Assembly: GCF_000429405.1 (NCBI RefSeq)
Contig: NZ_AUBU01000010.1
Coordinates: 62,001 to 126,000 of the forward strand
Source of the DNA: Algoriphagus marincola DSM 16067
Lineage (GTDB): Bacteria > Bacteroidota > Bacteroidia > Cytophagales > Cyclobacteriaceae
Direction: 5' to 3'
Length of the DNA: 64,000 nucleotides
Below, piece by piece: positions 1 to 8,805 of the stretch. The position numbers and the translations under genes are program-made. Under the pieces are notes generated by a model that searched no databases, was not told where the DNA came from, and saw nothing but the letters and a program-made list of their open reading frames with translations. Numbering within the stretch: the first letter of the stretch is position 1; each line of letters starts with the position of its first letter.

Positions 1-675
1 GGACCAATCCAAAAACTCATGTTCCTGATGAAACTGATTAAAGCGGATAACCAACTGATCCCAAGACTCTCTAGTCAACTGGAACTCTTCCATTAATTCT
101 GCCCTTACCGTGTCGGACTCAATTATCTGATAATATCCTTTTCGACGCGCAAGCCATTTTTTTTTACGCTCATATTCCCTAGCCAATCTCGCCTTCTTGG
201 TAAAATAGGAAATCGGACCACTGATTCCGATGCCACCTGTACCGTCACCATTGTCCAAAGGTCGAGTGATAACCTCCCCTTTTCGTGATGGCTCTTTGGC
301 TTCATTCTCATCGCGGATTGTTAACCTTCCATCCTTAAAGCTATACGAGTAATTATTGCCCTCTACTTCAAAAGTGGGTAAGAATCGAGCTTTATCTTGC
401 AACTCTATCATCAAAAAGAACTCAGAACTTAAAGCCTGACGCTGTGAGACAAATCCGGGAAAGGAAAAAACCAAGGTATCACCCAGAAATGCGGAAATAG
501 AAAAATAACCTCTGCTATTACTCAATACTTCTTCGCCAGAACTTATGGATTGCACTTTCACTCCTTCCAAGAACCCCTTGTCCTGACTATCGATGATATT
601 GCCAGAATAGGTGCGCTGTGCCAAAGCAGAAAGCACTAGGAAATAAGCGAAAAGAAAAAAGATAAAACGAATCAC
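1..675 (-). CDS. Carboxypeptidase-regulatory-like domain protein, secreted (3' end outside window)
   Basis: My translation of the minus strand from a GTG at 673-675 stays open to the window edge (225 codons), so the C-terminus is missing. Residues 1-19 form a signal peptide ending ALA before Q20. Residues about 21-90 look like the beta-sandwich 'carboxypeptidase regulatory-like' domain that Bacteroidota use at the N-terminus of exported and TonB-linked proteins (G-N-I-I-D-S at its first strand, a GYFSI strand, then FPGF). The remainder is charged, with a basic KKKWLARRK patch and no recognised domain. An in-frame stop at 700-702 limits the start to GTG 675 or TTG 678; GTG is preferred. Function beyond an envelope location is unknown. 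Confidence 0.7.
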   Translation of the reverse strand, partial: MIRFIFFLFAYFLVLSALAQRTYSGNIIDSQDKGFLEGVKVQSISSGEEVLSNSRGYFSISAFLGDTLVFSFPGFVSQRQALSSEFFLMIELQDKARFLPTFEVEGNNYSYSFKDGRLTIRDENEAKEPSRKGEVITRPLDNGDGTGGIGISGPISYFTKKARLAREYERKKKWLARRKGYYQIIESDTVRAELMEEFQLTRESWDQLVIRFNQFHQEHEFLDWS

Positions 676-729
676 CAACGAAAATAAGCCTAGCTCCAGT
701 TATCATAAAATAATCTCCGTTAAAAGACC

Positions 730-1395
730 TTAAGCTCCTTCAGAGGCCCTCACCAAAAAATCAGTTCCAAGAAACTCATCTTTCTCAGTTCTATACCAGG
801 TTCGCACTTTTGGGATTTTCATGTCTGAAACTTCCAAAAGGCCATCCAGATAGATAATTTCTCCTTTTTGGGCAGCCTCATCTTGATAAAACTTGTAAGC
901 TTTCATCTCAAAACTTTCTTTGTCCAAATAGAAATACCAAACATCTTTTTCATAAGGTACCTTCACCACCCAATAGGCTACTCCATTCAAAACCTCGGTT
1001 TTTATTTCTTTTTCAATTATGGTTTTTGGATCTTGAAGCTTCATGGGAAGCCCCCACAGATAGGAGTAATAATTTCGAAGCATAATGGCCCGGTCTTGAG
1101 CTATTTCCCCCTTGAAAACTTGGACTGAGTCATTCCAAACGATAAAATGAAGATCATCCTTCCGGTAGATGACCTTTGAAAGCTCATTGTCAAAAGAAAC
1201 TGCATATTTCCGTGATGGACGATCTCCAGGAAGACTATCCTCGATTTCCAAGGTTCCCTTAAACTCAGCCCAATTTCCATCTGGGTCATGAAATTGAATG
1301 GACTTTTGAATCAGCTGAGGGCCTGTCAACCCGTCGCTTTGCCGCGAAGAGCATGAAAAAATCAAAACTGTACAAAGACAAATAAATGCACGCAT
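730..1395 (-). CDS. DUF6503 family lipoprotein
   Basis: A 221-residue exported lipoprotein. The start at 1395 is chosen because it puts a short hydrophobic signal peptide and a lipobox (LIFSC, Cys15) at the very N-terminus; a longer reading would bury it. The mature part opens with LTGPQLIQKSIQFHDPDGNW, which I recognise as the DUF6503 signature of Bacteroidota, and is otherwise all-beta, rich in aromatic residues (VWYFYLD, WYRTEKDEF), similar in style to outer-membrane lipoprotein-sorting folds that bind lipid. It is divergent from the glutamyl-Q synthetase gene, with only 30 bp between the start codons, so both promoters must be very compact or overlap coding sequence. The biochemical role is unknown. 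Confidence 0.75.
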   Translation of the reverse strand: MRAFICLCTVLIFSCSSRQSDGLTGPQLIQKSIQFHDPDGNWAEFKGTLEIEDSLPGDRPSRKYAVSFDNELSKVIYRKDDLHFIVWNDSVQVFKGEIAQDRAIMLRNYYSYLWGLPMKLQDPKTIIEKEIKTEVLNGVAYWVVKVPYEKDVWYFYLDKESFEMKAYKFYQDEAAQKGEIIYLDGLLEVSDMKIPKVRTWYRTEKDEFLGTDFLVRASEGA

Positions 1396-1425
1396 TTTTT
1401 GTTTTAAGGTACGTATTTTTACTTG

Positions 1426-2304
1426 ATGAAATTCAATCTGACTCGGATCGCTCCTACCCCTAGTGGCTACCTTCATTTGGGTAATGCCTATTCTTTTTTG
1501 GTGACCAAAGCATTGGCAGAAAAATCAGGTGCGAAAATCCTTCTTCGAATTGATGATTTGGATAGAGAGCGATTTCGGATGGAATATCTGGTTGATATTT
1601 TTGAGACTTTGGACTTTTTGGAAATCAACTACGATTTGGGGCCCAAAGGACCTGAGGATTTTTTGGTCAATTGGACGCAGCTGAATCGCCTTGATTTGTA
1701 TCGAGAAGCTCTGGAAAGGCTTTGGGCCGAAGGCTGCCTTTTTTCTTGTACCTGCTCTCGCAAGAAAATTGCTCAAATGAACTCTTCAGGCTACTATCTT
1801 GGACATTGCTTGGATAGAAATATCTCCAAAACCAAAAAGGAAGCTGCATGGCGAATCAATACCTTTGAAGATGAACTGGTAAAGATTCAGGATATCCATG
1901 GGAAATCAAAAGAGGAGGTTCTTCCTGAAGATGTGGCTTTTTTCATCGTTCGAAAAAAGGACGAAATGCCGGCCTATCAATTGACATCGGTAATTGATGA
2001 TACGCATTATGGTGTTGACCTTATCGTAAGAGGAAGAGATCTTTACAATTCCAGTTTAGCGCAGGTCTTTTTGGCCAAAAGCCTGAAGAATACAGCTTTT
2101 GAAAAAGTGAGTTTTTATCATCATCCAATTCTAAAGGGTCCAGATGGAAAGAAACTTGCAAAGTCGGATGGATCTACTTCCATCCAATTCTTGAAAAAAG
2201 GGGGGAAAAGTCTGGAAGAAGTATACCTCTTACTGGGAAAAATGATGCAAGTAGAAAAGCCTATTAGAAACTTTGATGAATTTAAGGTAGCATTAGCTTT
2301 TTGA
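1426..2304 (+). CDS. gluQ: Glutamyl-Q tRNA(Asp) synthetase (GluRS paralogue lacking the anticodon-binding half)
   Basis: A class I synthetase catalytic core of 292 residues that attaches glutamate to queuosine in the anticodon of tRNA(Asp). Visible: the N-terminal RIAPTPSGYLHLGN segment containing the HIGH-type signature HLGN (17-20), the LLRIDDLDRERF segment typical of GluRS, a CxC...Y...C zinc site (CTCS, then YYLGHC), and a KMSKS-type loop KLAKS (243-247). It is far shorter than true GluRS (about 470-500 residues) because the C-terminal anticodon-binding region is absent, which identifies GluQ-RS rather than GltX. ATG 1426 is used; a TTG directly before it is unnecessary. Ends at a bidirectional terminator. 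Confidence 0.85.
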   Translation: MKFNLTRIAPTPSGYLHLGNAYSFLVTKALAEKSGAKILLRIDDLDRERFRMEYLVDIFETLDFLEINYDLGPKGPEDFLVNWTQLNRLDLYREALERLWAEGCLFSCTCSRKKIAQMNSSGYYLGHCLDRNISKTKKEAAWRINTFEDELVKIQDIHGKSKEEVLPEDVAFFIVRKKDEMPAYQLTSVIDDTHYGVDLIVRGRDLYNSSLAQVFLAKSLKNTAFEKVSFYHHPILKGPDGKKLAKSDGSTSIQFLKKGGKSLEEVYLLLGKMMQVEKPIRNFDEFKVALAF

Positions 2305-2316
2305 AAAAGTCTGAAT

Positions 2317-2373
2317 AAAAAAAGCTTGAGTGCTTCAATCAATTTTGACTAGCACTCAAGCTTATAATTTTTC
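2317..2373. terminator. Bidirectional intrinsic terminator between gluQ and the S10 peptidase gene
   Basis: A perfect 13-bp stem (AAGCTTGAGTGCT at 2322-2334 and its complement at 2351-2363) with a 16-nt loop. A-tracts on the left and T-tracts on the right give U-runs on both strands. It lies between two convergent genes. Confidence 0.85.
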
Positions 2374-2388
2374 AGTATTTAAATCAAA

Positions 2389-3870
2389 TTAATCGTATTT
2401 GGCAGGCATACCTTCTTCGACCATGGATTTTTGGATAAACTGCCGGATATCCTCATTGGATGTGGCCAAATCTTCAGCTCTCAAATACATCATATGACCT
2501 GATCTGTAACCTTTGAATGATATTCGATCCGCCATTTTTCCATTTGGATCGATGTGCCAAAGGCTATATTTCGCATTAAAGAAATCGGTGCCTCCATCAA
2601 AGTATCCCGACTGAACCATCAGGTGCAAGTAAGGATTTTGCCGCATGGCCTGCCCCAAATCATATCCTGTAGTCTCATTGGATCGATCCCAAGGATGTAC
2701 GGGTCCGAATAGATTGTAGGTTAGGTCAGTTTCGAAGCCCAAGACGTTTTTCGAATAATGATTAAAAGCCGGAGCAAAAGCATGATTCCAACTTGTCAAT
2801 GCTGGATCGAAATCATATCGAACTCCTGCCTCCATCCGATCGAAACCTTTGTAGCGGCTGTCCAAACGACCCACAGTCATTCCTTCATCTCGAAGAAGTT
2901 CTTTCCAGAATAGGCTTGTTCCAACCATTAGGTTATTGGAAAGGAAAACCTCTTTGTCAAGGCCGGAATACCGAGCCATTTTGGTAGCCATTGCATCCTT
3001 TTCCGATGCAGAAAGGCTTCCACCTTTGACCATGGCTGGAAGAGCTTCCTCAACGGCAAATTTCTCCACTTCTGGAATGATTTCATCCAAATCCTTGCTT
3101 TGCAAATCAGATGGAAGCTGTCCATGATACCAAGCTGTAGCCGCGTAATATGGGAAATAGTTTGCCATTTTAACCGGTCCACCTCTTTCAATTCCCATAT
3201 CGGTTGGTGAAACCAAAATCACCCCATTGAAATACATCCAGTGTGAATTCTGAAGTTGTGAAACCAAGCCAGCAACTCGCGTGGTACCATAACTTTCTCC
3301 AATTAGATATTTTGGCGAAGCCCAGCGATTTTGTCTGGTAACAAAAGTATTGACCCAATCCGCTAGATATTTGATGTCAGAATTAATACCAAAGAAGGTA
3401 GATCGTGGAGTTTCTTCATTTAGAATTCTTGAATAACCGGTATTCACAGGATCTACATAGACGATATCAGCCACATCCAGAATGGAATGAGGGTTTGACT
3501 TTGTGCCATAGGGCTGAACCGGGTATCCTTCATCATCAATTTTAAGTAAAACGGGCCCGGTATAAGCCAAGTGCATCCAAATCGATGCTGAACCAGGACC
3601 TCCGTTGAATGAGATTACCAGAGGACGCTTGGACTTATCACTGACGTCAGTCCGCTCATAAAAAGTGTAGAATAATGAAGCAATAGGATCACCGTTTTCA
3701 TCCCAAACAGGCTGTGTTCCAGCTGTTGATTTATAAGGAACACGCTTTCCTTTGATGGTCACCTCAGCCAGCTTCTCAACTTTCGTTTCTACAGGGAGCT
3801 TACGAATTTCTTGCGCCCAGCCAATGTGGCAAATGGATGCAAATAGGATTATGAGTAATTGTTTTTTCAT
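2389..3870 (-). CDS. S10 family serine carboxypeptidase, exported
   Basis: A secreted serine carboxypeptidase-like protein of 493 residues (alpha/beta hydrolase fold) expected to trim C-terminal residues from peptides in the periplasm. Signal peptide at 1-19 (ends GWA, before Q20). The family's oxyanion region FNGGPGSAS is at 88-96, the nucleophile elbow GESYGT gives Ser193, and the catalytic His is His459 in RSGHMMYL near the C-terminus. An Asp from the region before that (DGGTDFFNA) would complete the triad. Length fits the bacterial S10 group. It is a stand-alone transcription unit, with no peptidase-associated neighbours. Substrate unknown. Confidence 0.88.
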   Translation of the reverse strand: MKKQLLIILFASICHIGWAQEIRKLPVETKVEKLAEVTIKGKRVPYKSTAGTQPVWDENGDPIASLFYTFYERTDVSDKSKRPLVISFNGGPGSASIWMHLAYTGPVLLKIDDEGYPVQPYGTKSNPHSILDVADIVYVDPVNTGYSRILNEETPRSTFFGINSDIKYLADWVNTFVTRQNRWASPKYLIGESYGTTRVAGLVSQLQNSHWMYFNGVILVSPTDMGIERGGPVKMANYFPYYAATAWYHGQLPSDLQSKDLDEIIPEVEKFAVEEALPAMVKGGSLSASEKDAMATKMARYSGLDKEVFLSNNLMVGTSLFWKELLRDEGMTVGRLDSRYKGFDRMEAGVRYDFDPALTSWNHAFAPAFNHYSKNVLGFETDLTYNLFGPVHPWDRSNETTGYDLGQAMRQNPYLHLMVQSGYFDGGTDFFNAKYSLWHIDPNGKMADRISFKGYRSGHMMYLRAEDLATSNEDIRQFIQKSMVEEGMPAKYD

Positions 3871-3940
3871 AGATAGGTAATTTGATCCTTAAAATAAGGA
3901 TTGATCTTTTATTGCGAATTCAATTTTACACTAATGGAAG

Positions 3941-4645
3941 CTAGCGCCTTGATTCTCCTACCAGTTTGGCGATCACCACAGCAGGATACAAGATGCCGAC
4001 GGTAGAAAGAAAAACAGAAAGCATTTTGGACATTACATTGATTGGATAAAGATCACCAAAACCTACGGTAGTCAATGAAACCATGCTGAAATATATGTAT
4101 TCGGCAAAATCATCGTCCAAACCTAAAAGCGCCCTATCCCCGCCTGCTATGCTAGAACCGGTTGTTAAGTGAATAATTTCAAATACGAAAGCACCTAATA
4201 TCGCTACACTTAAATAGACATTGATAGCTCCGATCACACGGTAAAGATTGACTTCCCTATCTCTAAATAACAAGCTGATATTCAATAAAATAAATATCAT
4301 CATATTAAGTATACCTACGATTCTTTCTAGGAGATAGAATTCTACAGGAAAATCACTAAAACGCAATAGCCTCAATCCCAATTGCGTAAAGAAAAGCCCT
4401 GTTGTAAGGAAAATAAACACCTTTCTTTTTGAAGACCAGATTCCCGTAAAAAATAGAAAGAGGAAGACGAGGTTTACATAGAGCATGTCGATATGCCCAT
4501 ACTCAATCAATATTGGTAAGATGAAAACCGTGAATAACAAAACCAGAAGCAATATGCTAAAACTGGCATCTGTCAGCCAATAGTCTGTAAAATGCCTAAA
4601 ATACCTTTTAATAGGTCTTCGAGTTGATTGTATATGATCAGTCAT
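3941..4645 (-). CDS. Potassium channel family protein (Kv-like, no C-terminal RCK domain)
   Basis: A 234-residue membrane protein with about five hydrophobic segments followed by a pore loop with the K+ selectivity filter TTVGFGD and a last transmembrane helix (KMLSVFLSTVGILYPAVVIAKLV). The pore signature makes it a K+ channel. It has no voltage-sensor arginine ladder that I can see and ends right after the inner helix, so no regulatory RCK or cyclic-nucleotide domain is attached. Its start overlaps the end of the upstream PhzF-like gene by 8 bp, indicating translational coupling. The physiological link with PhzF and DinB proteins is not evident. Confidence 0.82.
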   Translation of the reverse strand: MTDHIQSTRRPIKRYFRHFTDYWLTDASFSILLLVLLFTVFILPILIEYGHIDMLYVNLVFLFLFFTGIWSSKRKVFIFLTTGLFFTQLGLRLLRFSDFPVEFYLLERIVGILNMMIFILLNISLLFRDREVNLYRVIGAINVYLSVAILGAFVFEIIHLTTGSSIAGGDRALLGLDDDFAEYIYFSMVSLTTVGFGDLYPINVMSKMLSVFLSTVGILYPAVVIAKLVGESRR

Positions 4646-5438
4646 TTTTCAATTCCATTTCCGCTTGATAAACGACAACTGCCTTACCTTTGATGAGCAC
4701 GCGATCATCATGTTTTTCCAGTTCCAATTCACCGCCTCTCCTACTTGCTTGGTATGCTTTCAATTGGGTTTTCCCTGTTTTTTGATTCCAATAATCCATT
4801 AAGGCGCAGTGTGCAAAACCAGTGACAGGATCTTCTGGCACTCCTACATTTGGACCAAAAAAGCGGGATACGATATCATATTTCTCGCCTGCTGCCGTGA
4901 TAATGAAACCCTCCTCGCTATGCTTTGCGATCAGCATAAAATCAGGTTCAAGGGAACAAACAGAATGCTCATTTTCCAATTCAAAAATCCAGTTTTTATT
5001 CAATTGAGCAGCTTTCACTATCTTTTTCCCAAATAGCTCCTTTTGAAAAAAAGGATGCTGATCCTCGACCGTGGGAATCAAAGGAAAATTCATCTCCAAA
5101 CCATCATGACTCGCATTTACAATCAGCTCACCACTCATGGTATGGAAATGGATAGGAACATTTTCTTTAGCCCAGCCTTTGCGAAGCATCCAAAATGAGG
5201 AAGCCAAAGTCGCATGCCCGCAAAGATCAATCTCCAAGGTGGGTGTAAACCAACGCAGATTAAAATGACCTTCTCGCTCTGTTCGCTGCACAAATGCCGT
5301 TTCGCTGAGATTCATTTCCATGGCTATATTTTGCCGCATTTCATCAGAAAGATCATGCTCCAACAAACAAACAGCCGCTGGATTGCCAGAAAAGGGCTTT
5401 TCGGTAAATGCATCAACTACACCTAGTTCTAATCTCAT
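4638..5438 (-). CDS. PhzF family isomerase/epimerase-like protein
   Basis: A 266-residue PhzF-fold protein (duplicated DAP-epimerase-like fold). The N-terminus VVDAFTEKPFSGNPAAVC, the catalytic-Glu motif LSETAFV and the glycine-rich GHATLAS are all present, as is the second-half FGPNVGVPEDPVTGFAHCAL. Known members include the phenazine-pathway isomerase, but most bacterial copies, as probably here, act on unknown small molecules; no phenazine genes are nearby. It sits 1 bp after the DinB-like gene and overlaps the K+ channel gene by 8 bp, so the three genes form one operon. Confidence 0.85.
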   Translation of the reverse strand: MRLELGVVDAFTEKPFSGNPAAVCLLEHDLSDEMRQNIAMEMNLSETAFVQRTEREGHFNLRWFTPTLEIDLCGHATLASSFWMLRKGWAKENVPIHFHTMSGELIVNASHDGLEMNFPLIPTVEDQHPFFQKELFGKKIVKAAQLNKNWIFELENEHSVCSLEPDFMLIAKHSEEGFIITAAGEKYDIVSRFFGPNVGVPEDPVTGFAHCALMDYWNQKTGKTQLKAYQASRRGGELELEKHDDRVLIKGKAVVVYQAEMELKND

Positions 5439-5439
5439 T

Positions 5440-5955
5440 TTAATAGCGAGTTTTTAATATATCCAAATGATGAATAAAATGGCCGGGAATGATCCAAAAC
5501 AAAGCTCTCGGAGTCATTTGATTACCGTTCACCTGACCGGGAAAATCAAGCATTTCGTCTGATAAAGTGCGAATCAGGGAAACCAAAGCTTTTCTTGAAG
5601 CTGAAAAGTCCTCTAAGAGTAATTGCGTGGGTACCGCTCCAAATCGTGCATTCAGCACATAGGGATCCTGATCAAAACCCGGTAAAGCAGAACGTTCACC
5701 TCTTGCAAAGCAAAGACCACGAAAAGTCATGATACGCTCAGTATCGATCACATGACCAAGCACCTCTTTGGGAGACCACTTTCCTTCCTGATAGGGTTGA
5801 TTTGGCCAATCTTCTGATTTGGACTTGAATAAATCCATCAAGTCATTTACTTGCTTTTCGATCAGTTCACAAAAGTTTTGATTTTCAACTAATCCTAAAT
5901 ATCGATCATAATAAGCGGGGTATTCGCCTTTCTTAGGCAAATTAAAATTATCCAT
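5440..5955 (-). CDS. DinB/YfiT-like four-helix putative metal-dependent protein
   Basis: 171 residues, mostly helical. Three-His metal ligands of the DinB/YfiT superfamily are recognisable: GHVIDTERI in the middle and HFIHHLDIL at the C-terminus. The segment WSPKEVLGHVIDTE and the arrangement around PGHFIHH match the DinB_2-type group, whose characterised members are thiol (bacillithiol or mycothiol) transferases; the function of this one is unknown. First gene of the DinB-PhzF-K+ channel operon. Confidence 0.8.
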   Translation of the reverse strand: MDNFNLPKKGEYPAYYDRYLGLVENQNFCELIEKQVNDLMDLFKSKSEDWPNQPYQEGKWSPKEVLGHVIDTERIMTFRGLCFARGERSALPGFDQDPYVLNARFGAVPTQLLLEDFSASRKALVSLIRTLSDEMLDFPGQVNGNQMTPRALFWIIPGHFIHHLDILKTRY

Positions 5956-6215
5956 TCAGTGCAAGATTTAATTTCGTGTCTCTGTTGGATAAATTTAGGA
6001 TTAAGATCAAAACCATCCTTATTGAGCTTGAATTTTTATTTTGCTCCTATCTAAAAATCAAATTAAATCTCTTAAAAAAACATCGGGAGAACACGTTTAT
6101 CCTACCAATTCGCAAACATTGTGATTTCGATTATAATGGCCAGAATTTTAACTCATCTTTAATTATATCAATTCTAAATTTTGAGTTAAAAGGCAGCAAT
6201 TGAAACTACTTCACT

Positions 6216-6223
6216 TAGGTTTG
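6216..6223 (+). promoter_or_regulatory. Putative -7 box (TAGGTTTG) for the ferritin gene
   Basis: Matches the Bacteroidota -7 consensus TAnnTTTG and lies 28 bp before the ATG. No TTTG at the usual 19-21 bp spacing upstream is seen, so support is partial. The rest of the 296-bp stretch from 5956 to 6251 is AT-rich and shows nothing else. Confidence 0.4.
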
Positions 6224-6251
6224 GTTTTATTTGTATAAAACAAAATTAGAC

Positions 6252-6797
6252 ATGAAGGAAAGAGAAATAGTCACATTGCAGCGCTCTTTGCTGCACGACA
6301 CAGAACAGCTATTAAATCAGCAAATCGAAATGGAAGGTAAAAGCTCAGCATATTACCTCTCCATGGCTTCTTGGTGCCATATGATGGGTTATGAGAACGC
6401 AGCCAAATACCTTTATACGCATTCTGACGAAGAACGCATGCACATGATGAAGCTTTTCCAATATGTAAATGAGGCAGGTGGTCACGCTATTCAGCCCGAA
6501 ATCAATGGGATCAGACATAATTTCAATTCACTTCGCGAAGTATTTGAGTTGATTCTTGAGCATGAAATCAAAGTCACCAAATCAATCAATAACATCGTAG
6601 ATCACGCCTTTTCTGTGAAGGACTTCGCTACGTTCAGCTTTATGCAGTGGTATGTGACCGAGCAGCGAGAAGAAGAGACCATGTCTCGTCGTGCACTTGA
6701 ACTATTCGATATTATTGGAGAAGAGGGTGTAGGATTGTGGACTATCGATCAAGAATTGGGCAAATTGCATGCTTCTGCTCATGCTGACGAGGCCTAA
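6252..6797 (+). CDS. ftnA: Ferritin (non-haem, ferroxidase type)
   Basis: An iron-storage protein of 181 residues that would form a 24-subunit cage and oxidise Fe(II) for mineral storage. Ferroxidase ligands are recognisable: Glu28 in MEGKSSAYYLSMASW, the ExxH pair Glu61/His64 in SDEERMHM, a third Glu in LEHEIKVT, and the Q-x2-E type motif in WYVTEQREEE. ATG 6252 follows a TAGGTTTG promoter box and gives the normal length; an upstream TTG adds only seven residues. The gene stands alone and ends at a hairpin terminator. The iron-uptake genes feoAB are in the same window but about 51 kb away. Confidence 0.9.
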   Translation: MKEREIVTLQRSLLHDTEQLLNQQIEMEGKSSAYYLSMASWCHMMGYENAAKYLYTHSDEERMHMMKLFQYVNEAGGHAIQPEINGIRHNFNSLREVFELILEHEIKVTKSINNIVDHAFSVKDFATFSFMQWYVTEQREEETMSRRALELFDIIGEEGVGLWTIDQELGKLHASAHADEA

Positions 6798-6818
6798 TTG
6801 CATTTACACAAGATTTTC

Positions 6819-6851
6819 GAAAGCGGTGGAATAATTTCTATCGCTTTTTTT
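6819..6851 (+). terminator. Intrinsic terminator after ferritin
   Basis: Stem AAAGCG (6820-6825)/CGCTTT (6842-6847) with partial pairing in the loop, ending in a T-run. Confidence 0.55.
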
Positions 6852-6949
6852 GTGCAGGTATTCAGCAAATTTTAACAATAATCCAGAAGATCTCGAGTAT
6901 ACTTAGAGCTCAGAGTTCAAGAATCAAGATTTTGTTTATAATTTCAAGA

Positions 6950-8062
6950 ATGAAAAATATCAGAGCCAAAAGGTTGATCAATACCAAAGTTGCTTTTCTT
7001 TCCCTAGTCATAATTGGATTTTCCTGTTCGGAAAAATCTCAAACCCAAAGCCCAGAATCCGAAGGTCAAATAGTCTACGACACACCGATGCCTTCCAAGG
7101 ATACTCCTAAAGGAATGGCCTGGATTCCGGGAGGTGAATTTACGATGGGAACGAACGAGGCTGACGCCTATGCTGCTGAAAAGCCTGCAGTTCGACTGAA
7201 AGTAGAAGGCTTTTGGATGGATACTCATGAGGTTACGAATGCAGAATTTGCAGAATTCGTGGAGCAAACAGGCTACATCACCATGGCTGAGCGTCCTATC
7301 GAATGGGAAGAATTAAAGAAACAACTTCCTCCAGGCACACCAAAACCAGATGATTCGGTGCTAGTTCCTGGATCCTTGGTTTTTACTCCACCACCCTATC
7401 AAGTTCCGCTTCAGGATATTTCACTTTGGTGGACCTGGGTCAATGGAGCATCTTGGAAGCATCCTGAAGGGCCTGAATCTAACTTGGAGGGTCGAGAAAA
7501 TCACCCTGTCGTTCATATCGCCTATGATGATGCAGTAGCCTATGCAGAATGGGTTGGGAAGCGTTTACCTACAGAGATCGAGTGGGAGTTTGCTGCCAGA
7601 GGTGGAATGAACGGAAAAAGGTTTGCCTGGGGTGATGAGCTCACTCCAAACGGCCAATATCTAGCAAATACGTTTCAGGGGAATTTTCCAAATGAAAACA
7701 CAGGAATGGACGGTTTTGTGGGAACAAGCCCCGTAAAATCTTTTGCACCCAATACGTTTGGACTTTTTGATATGATTGGGAATGTCTGGGAATTGACCAG
7801 CGATTGGTATGATGCACTGAAGTTTGCAAGATTGGCAGGAGAAGCACCCAAGCTTGATGCCGGAATGAATCCATGCTACAACCCTGATAATCCTTTCGCT
7901 CAAGAGCGAGTCATCAAAGGTGGCTCCTACCTTTGCGCAGCCAATTACTGCGTAAACTATCGTCCCTCTGCTAGACAAGGTCAAGCTTACGATTCAGGAA
8001 CTTCCAATGTCGGCTTTAGACTGGTAAAGGACCCTGAAAACAAGAATCTTACGCTTAAATGA
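6950..8062 (+). CDS. Formylglycine-generating enzyme (SUMF1 family), predicted lipoprotein
   Basis: A 370-residue FGE-sulfatase domain protein. Residues 9-26 form a lipoprotein signal with lipobox GFSC (Cys26), so it is exported and lipid-anchored. The SUMF1 fold runs from MAWIPGGEFTMGTNE through DTHEVTNAEFAEF, GKRLPTEIEWEFAARGG and IGNVWELTSDWYD to the C-terminus. The GGSYLCAANYC segment holds Cys329 and Cys334 with C-x4-C spacing, followed by YRPSAR and SNVGFRL. This is the arrangement of copper-binding active-site cysteines in genuine FGE, which oxidises the sulfatase Cys to formylglycine; many SUMF1 relatives lack it. No sulfatase is encoded in this window. ATG 6950 is preferred over TTG 6932 because it places the signal peptide correctly. 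Confidence 0.82.
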   Translation: MKNIRAKRLINTKVAFLSLVIIGFSCSEKSQTQSPESEGQIVYDTPMPSKDTPKGMAWIPGGEFTMGTNEADAYAAEKPAVRLKVEGFWMDTHEVTNAEFAEFVEQTGYITMAERPIEWEELKKQLPPGTPKPDDSVLVPGSLVFTPPPYQVPLQDISLWWTWVNGASWKHPEGPESNLEGRENHPVVHIAYDDAVAYAEWVGKRLPTEIEWEFAARGGMNGKRFAWGDELTPNGQYLANTFQGNFPNENTGMDGFVGTSPVKSFAPNTFGLFDMIGNVWELTSDWYDALKFARLAGEAPKLDAGMNPCYNPDNPFAQERVIKGGSYLCAANYCVNYRPSARQGQAYDSGTSNVGFRLVKDPENKNLTLK

Positions 8063-8077
8063 GCATTGATTCGACAC

Positions 8078-8109
8078 AATAAAGGCCTCTCATTTTGGAG
8101 GCCTTTATT
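8078..8109. terminator. Bidirectional intrinsic terminator between FGE and riboflavin synthase genes
   Basis: A perfect 12-bp stem (AATAAAGGCCTC at 8078-8089, complement at 8098-8109) with an 8-nt loop. It abuts the riboflavin synthase stop codon at 8111. Confidence 0.85.
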
Positions 8110-8110
8110 A

Positions 8111-8698
8111 TTAGTAACCTTTAAGGATTCGCTTGATATACTTTCCTACGATATCAAACTCCAAATTGACTGTATCCCCTACTTTCAATTGGTGAAAATT
8201 GGTGTATTCGTAGGTATATGGAATGATGGCAACAGAAAACACCCCTGGTCCGGAATTAAAGCAGGTCAAACTAGTCCCATTAATCGTGATTGATCCTTTC
8301 TCTACAGTGACATTCCCAAGGCTTGAATCATATTCAAAATCAAAAACCCAGGACCCGGTTTCATCCTTTATTCCCGTAATTCTTGCTACTTGATCGACAT
8401 GACCTTGAACAATATGGCCATCAAAGCGTCCGTTTGCAGACATGCACCGCTCTAAATTTACTTTTTTACCAACAGTCCATTCCGAGAGATTGGTCTTTTG
8501 AATAGTCTCATCAATTGCTGTGACTTTGTAGGTCTGGGGAGTGGTTTCAACAACAGTCAGGCAAACCCCATCATGAGCAAGCGATTGGTCGACCTTCAGT
8601 TCAGGAGCTAAATTGGACTCCAATAAAAAATGTGCATTTGAGCCTTCTCTTACGATTTCTTTTACCGTGCCAAACGATTCGATGATACCAGTGAACAT
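8111..8698 (-). CDS. ribE: Riboflavin synthase, alpha subunit
   Basis: Catalyses dismutation of two 6,7-dimethyl-8-ribityllumazines to riboflavin, the last step of riboflavin synthesis. 195 residues made of two tandem lumazine-binding beta-barrels. The N-terminus MFTGIIESFGTV is invariant in the family. The barrel junction RCMSANGRFDGHIVQGHVD and the second-barrel GSITINGTSLT are clear. The other rib genes are not adjacent, so the gene is orphaned from its pathway. No FMN riboswitch is recognisable in the 107 bp before it, a region shared with the divergent pcm gene. Confidence 0.93.
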   Translation of the reverse strand: MFTGIIESFGTVKEIVREGSNAHFLLESNLAPELKVDQSLAHDGVCLTVVETTPQTYKVTAIDETIQKTNLSEWTVGKKVNLERCMSANGRFDGHIVQGHVDQVARITGIKDETGSWVFDFEYDSSLGNVTVEKGSITINGTSLTCFNSGPGVFSVAIIPYTYEYTNFHQLKVGDTVNLEFDIVGKYIKRILKGY

Positions 8699-8805
8699 GC
8701 GTGATTTCTTTTTGATTGAGTTTCAATGATTAAGTACAAAATGCCCTAAAGGGTTTCAAATTAAGCCAAATAATCACTTATCTTCGACCTGAATCCAAAT
8801 AAAAT

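Noticed and set aside
3886..3908. ATCCTTA-AAA-TAAGGAT inverted repeat between S10 peptidase and K+ channel genes
   Set aside because: Too AT-rich and lacking a T-run on the minus strand to call a terminator; may be an operator but there is no second copy or regulator.
5976..6203. 75-codon frame in the AT-rich space before ferritin
   Set aside because: Low-complexity AT-rich content; no conserved motif or expected start; the ferritin promoter box lies at its downstream side.
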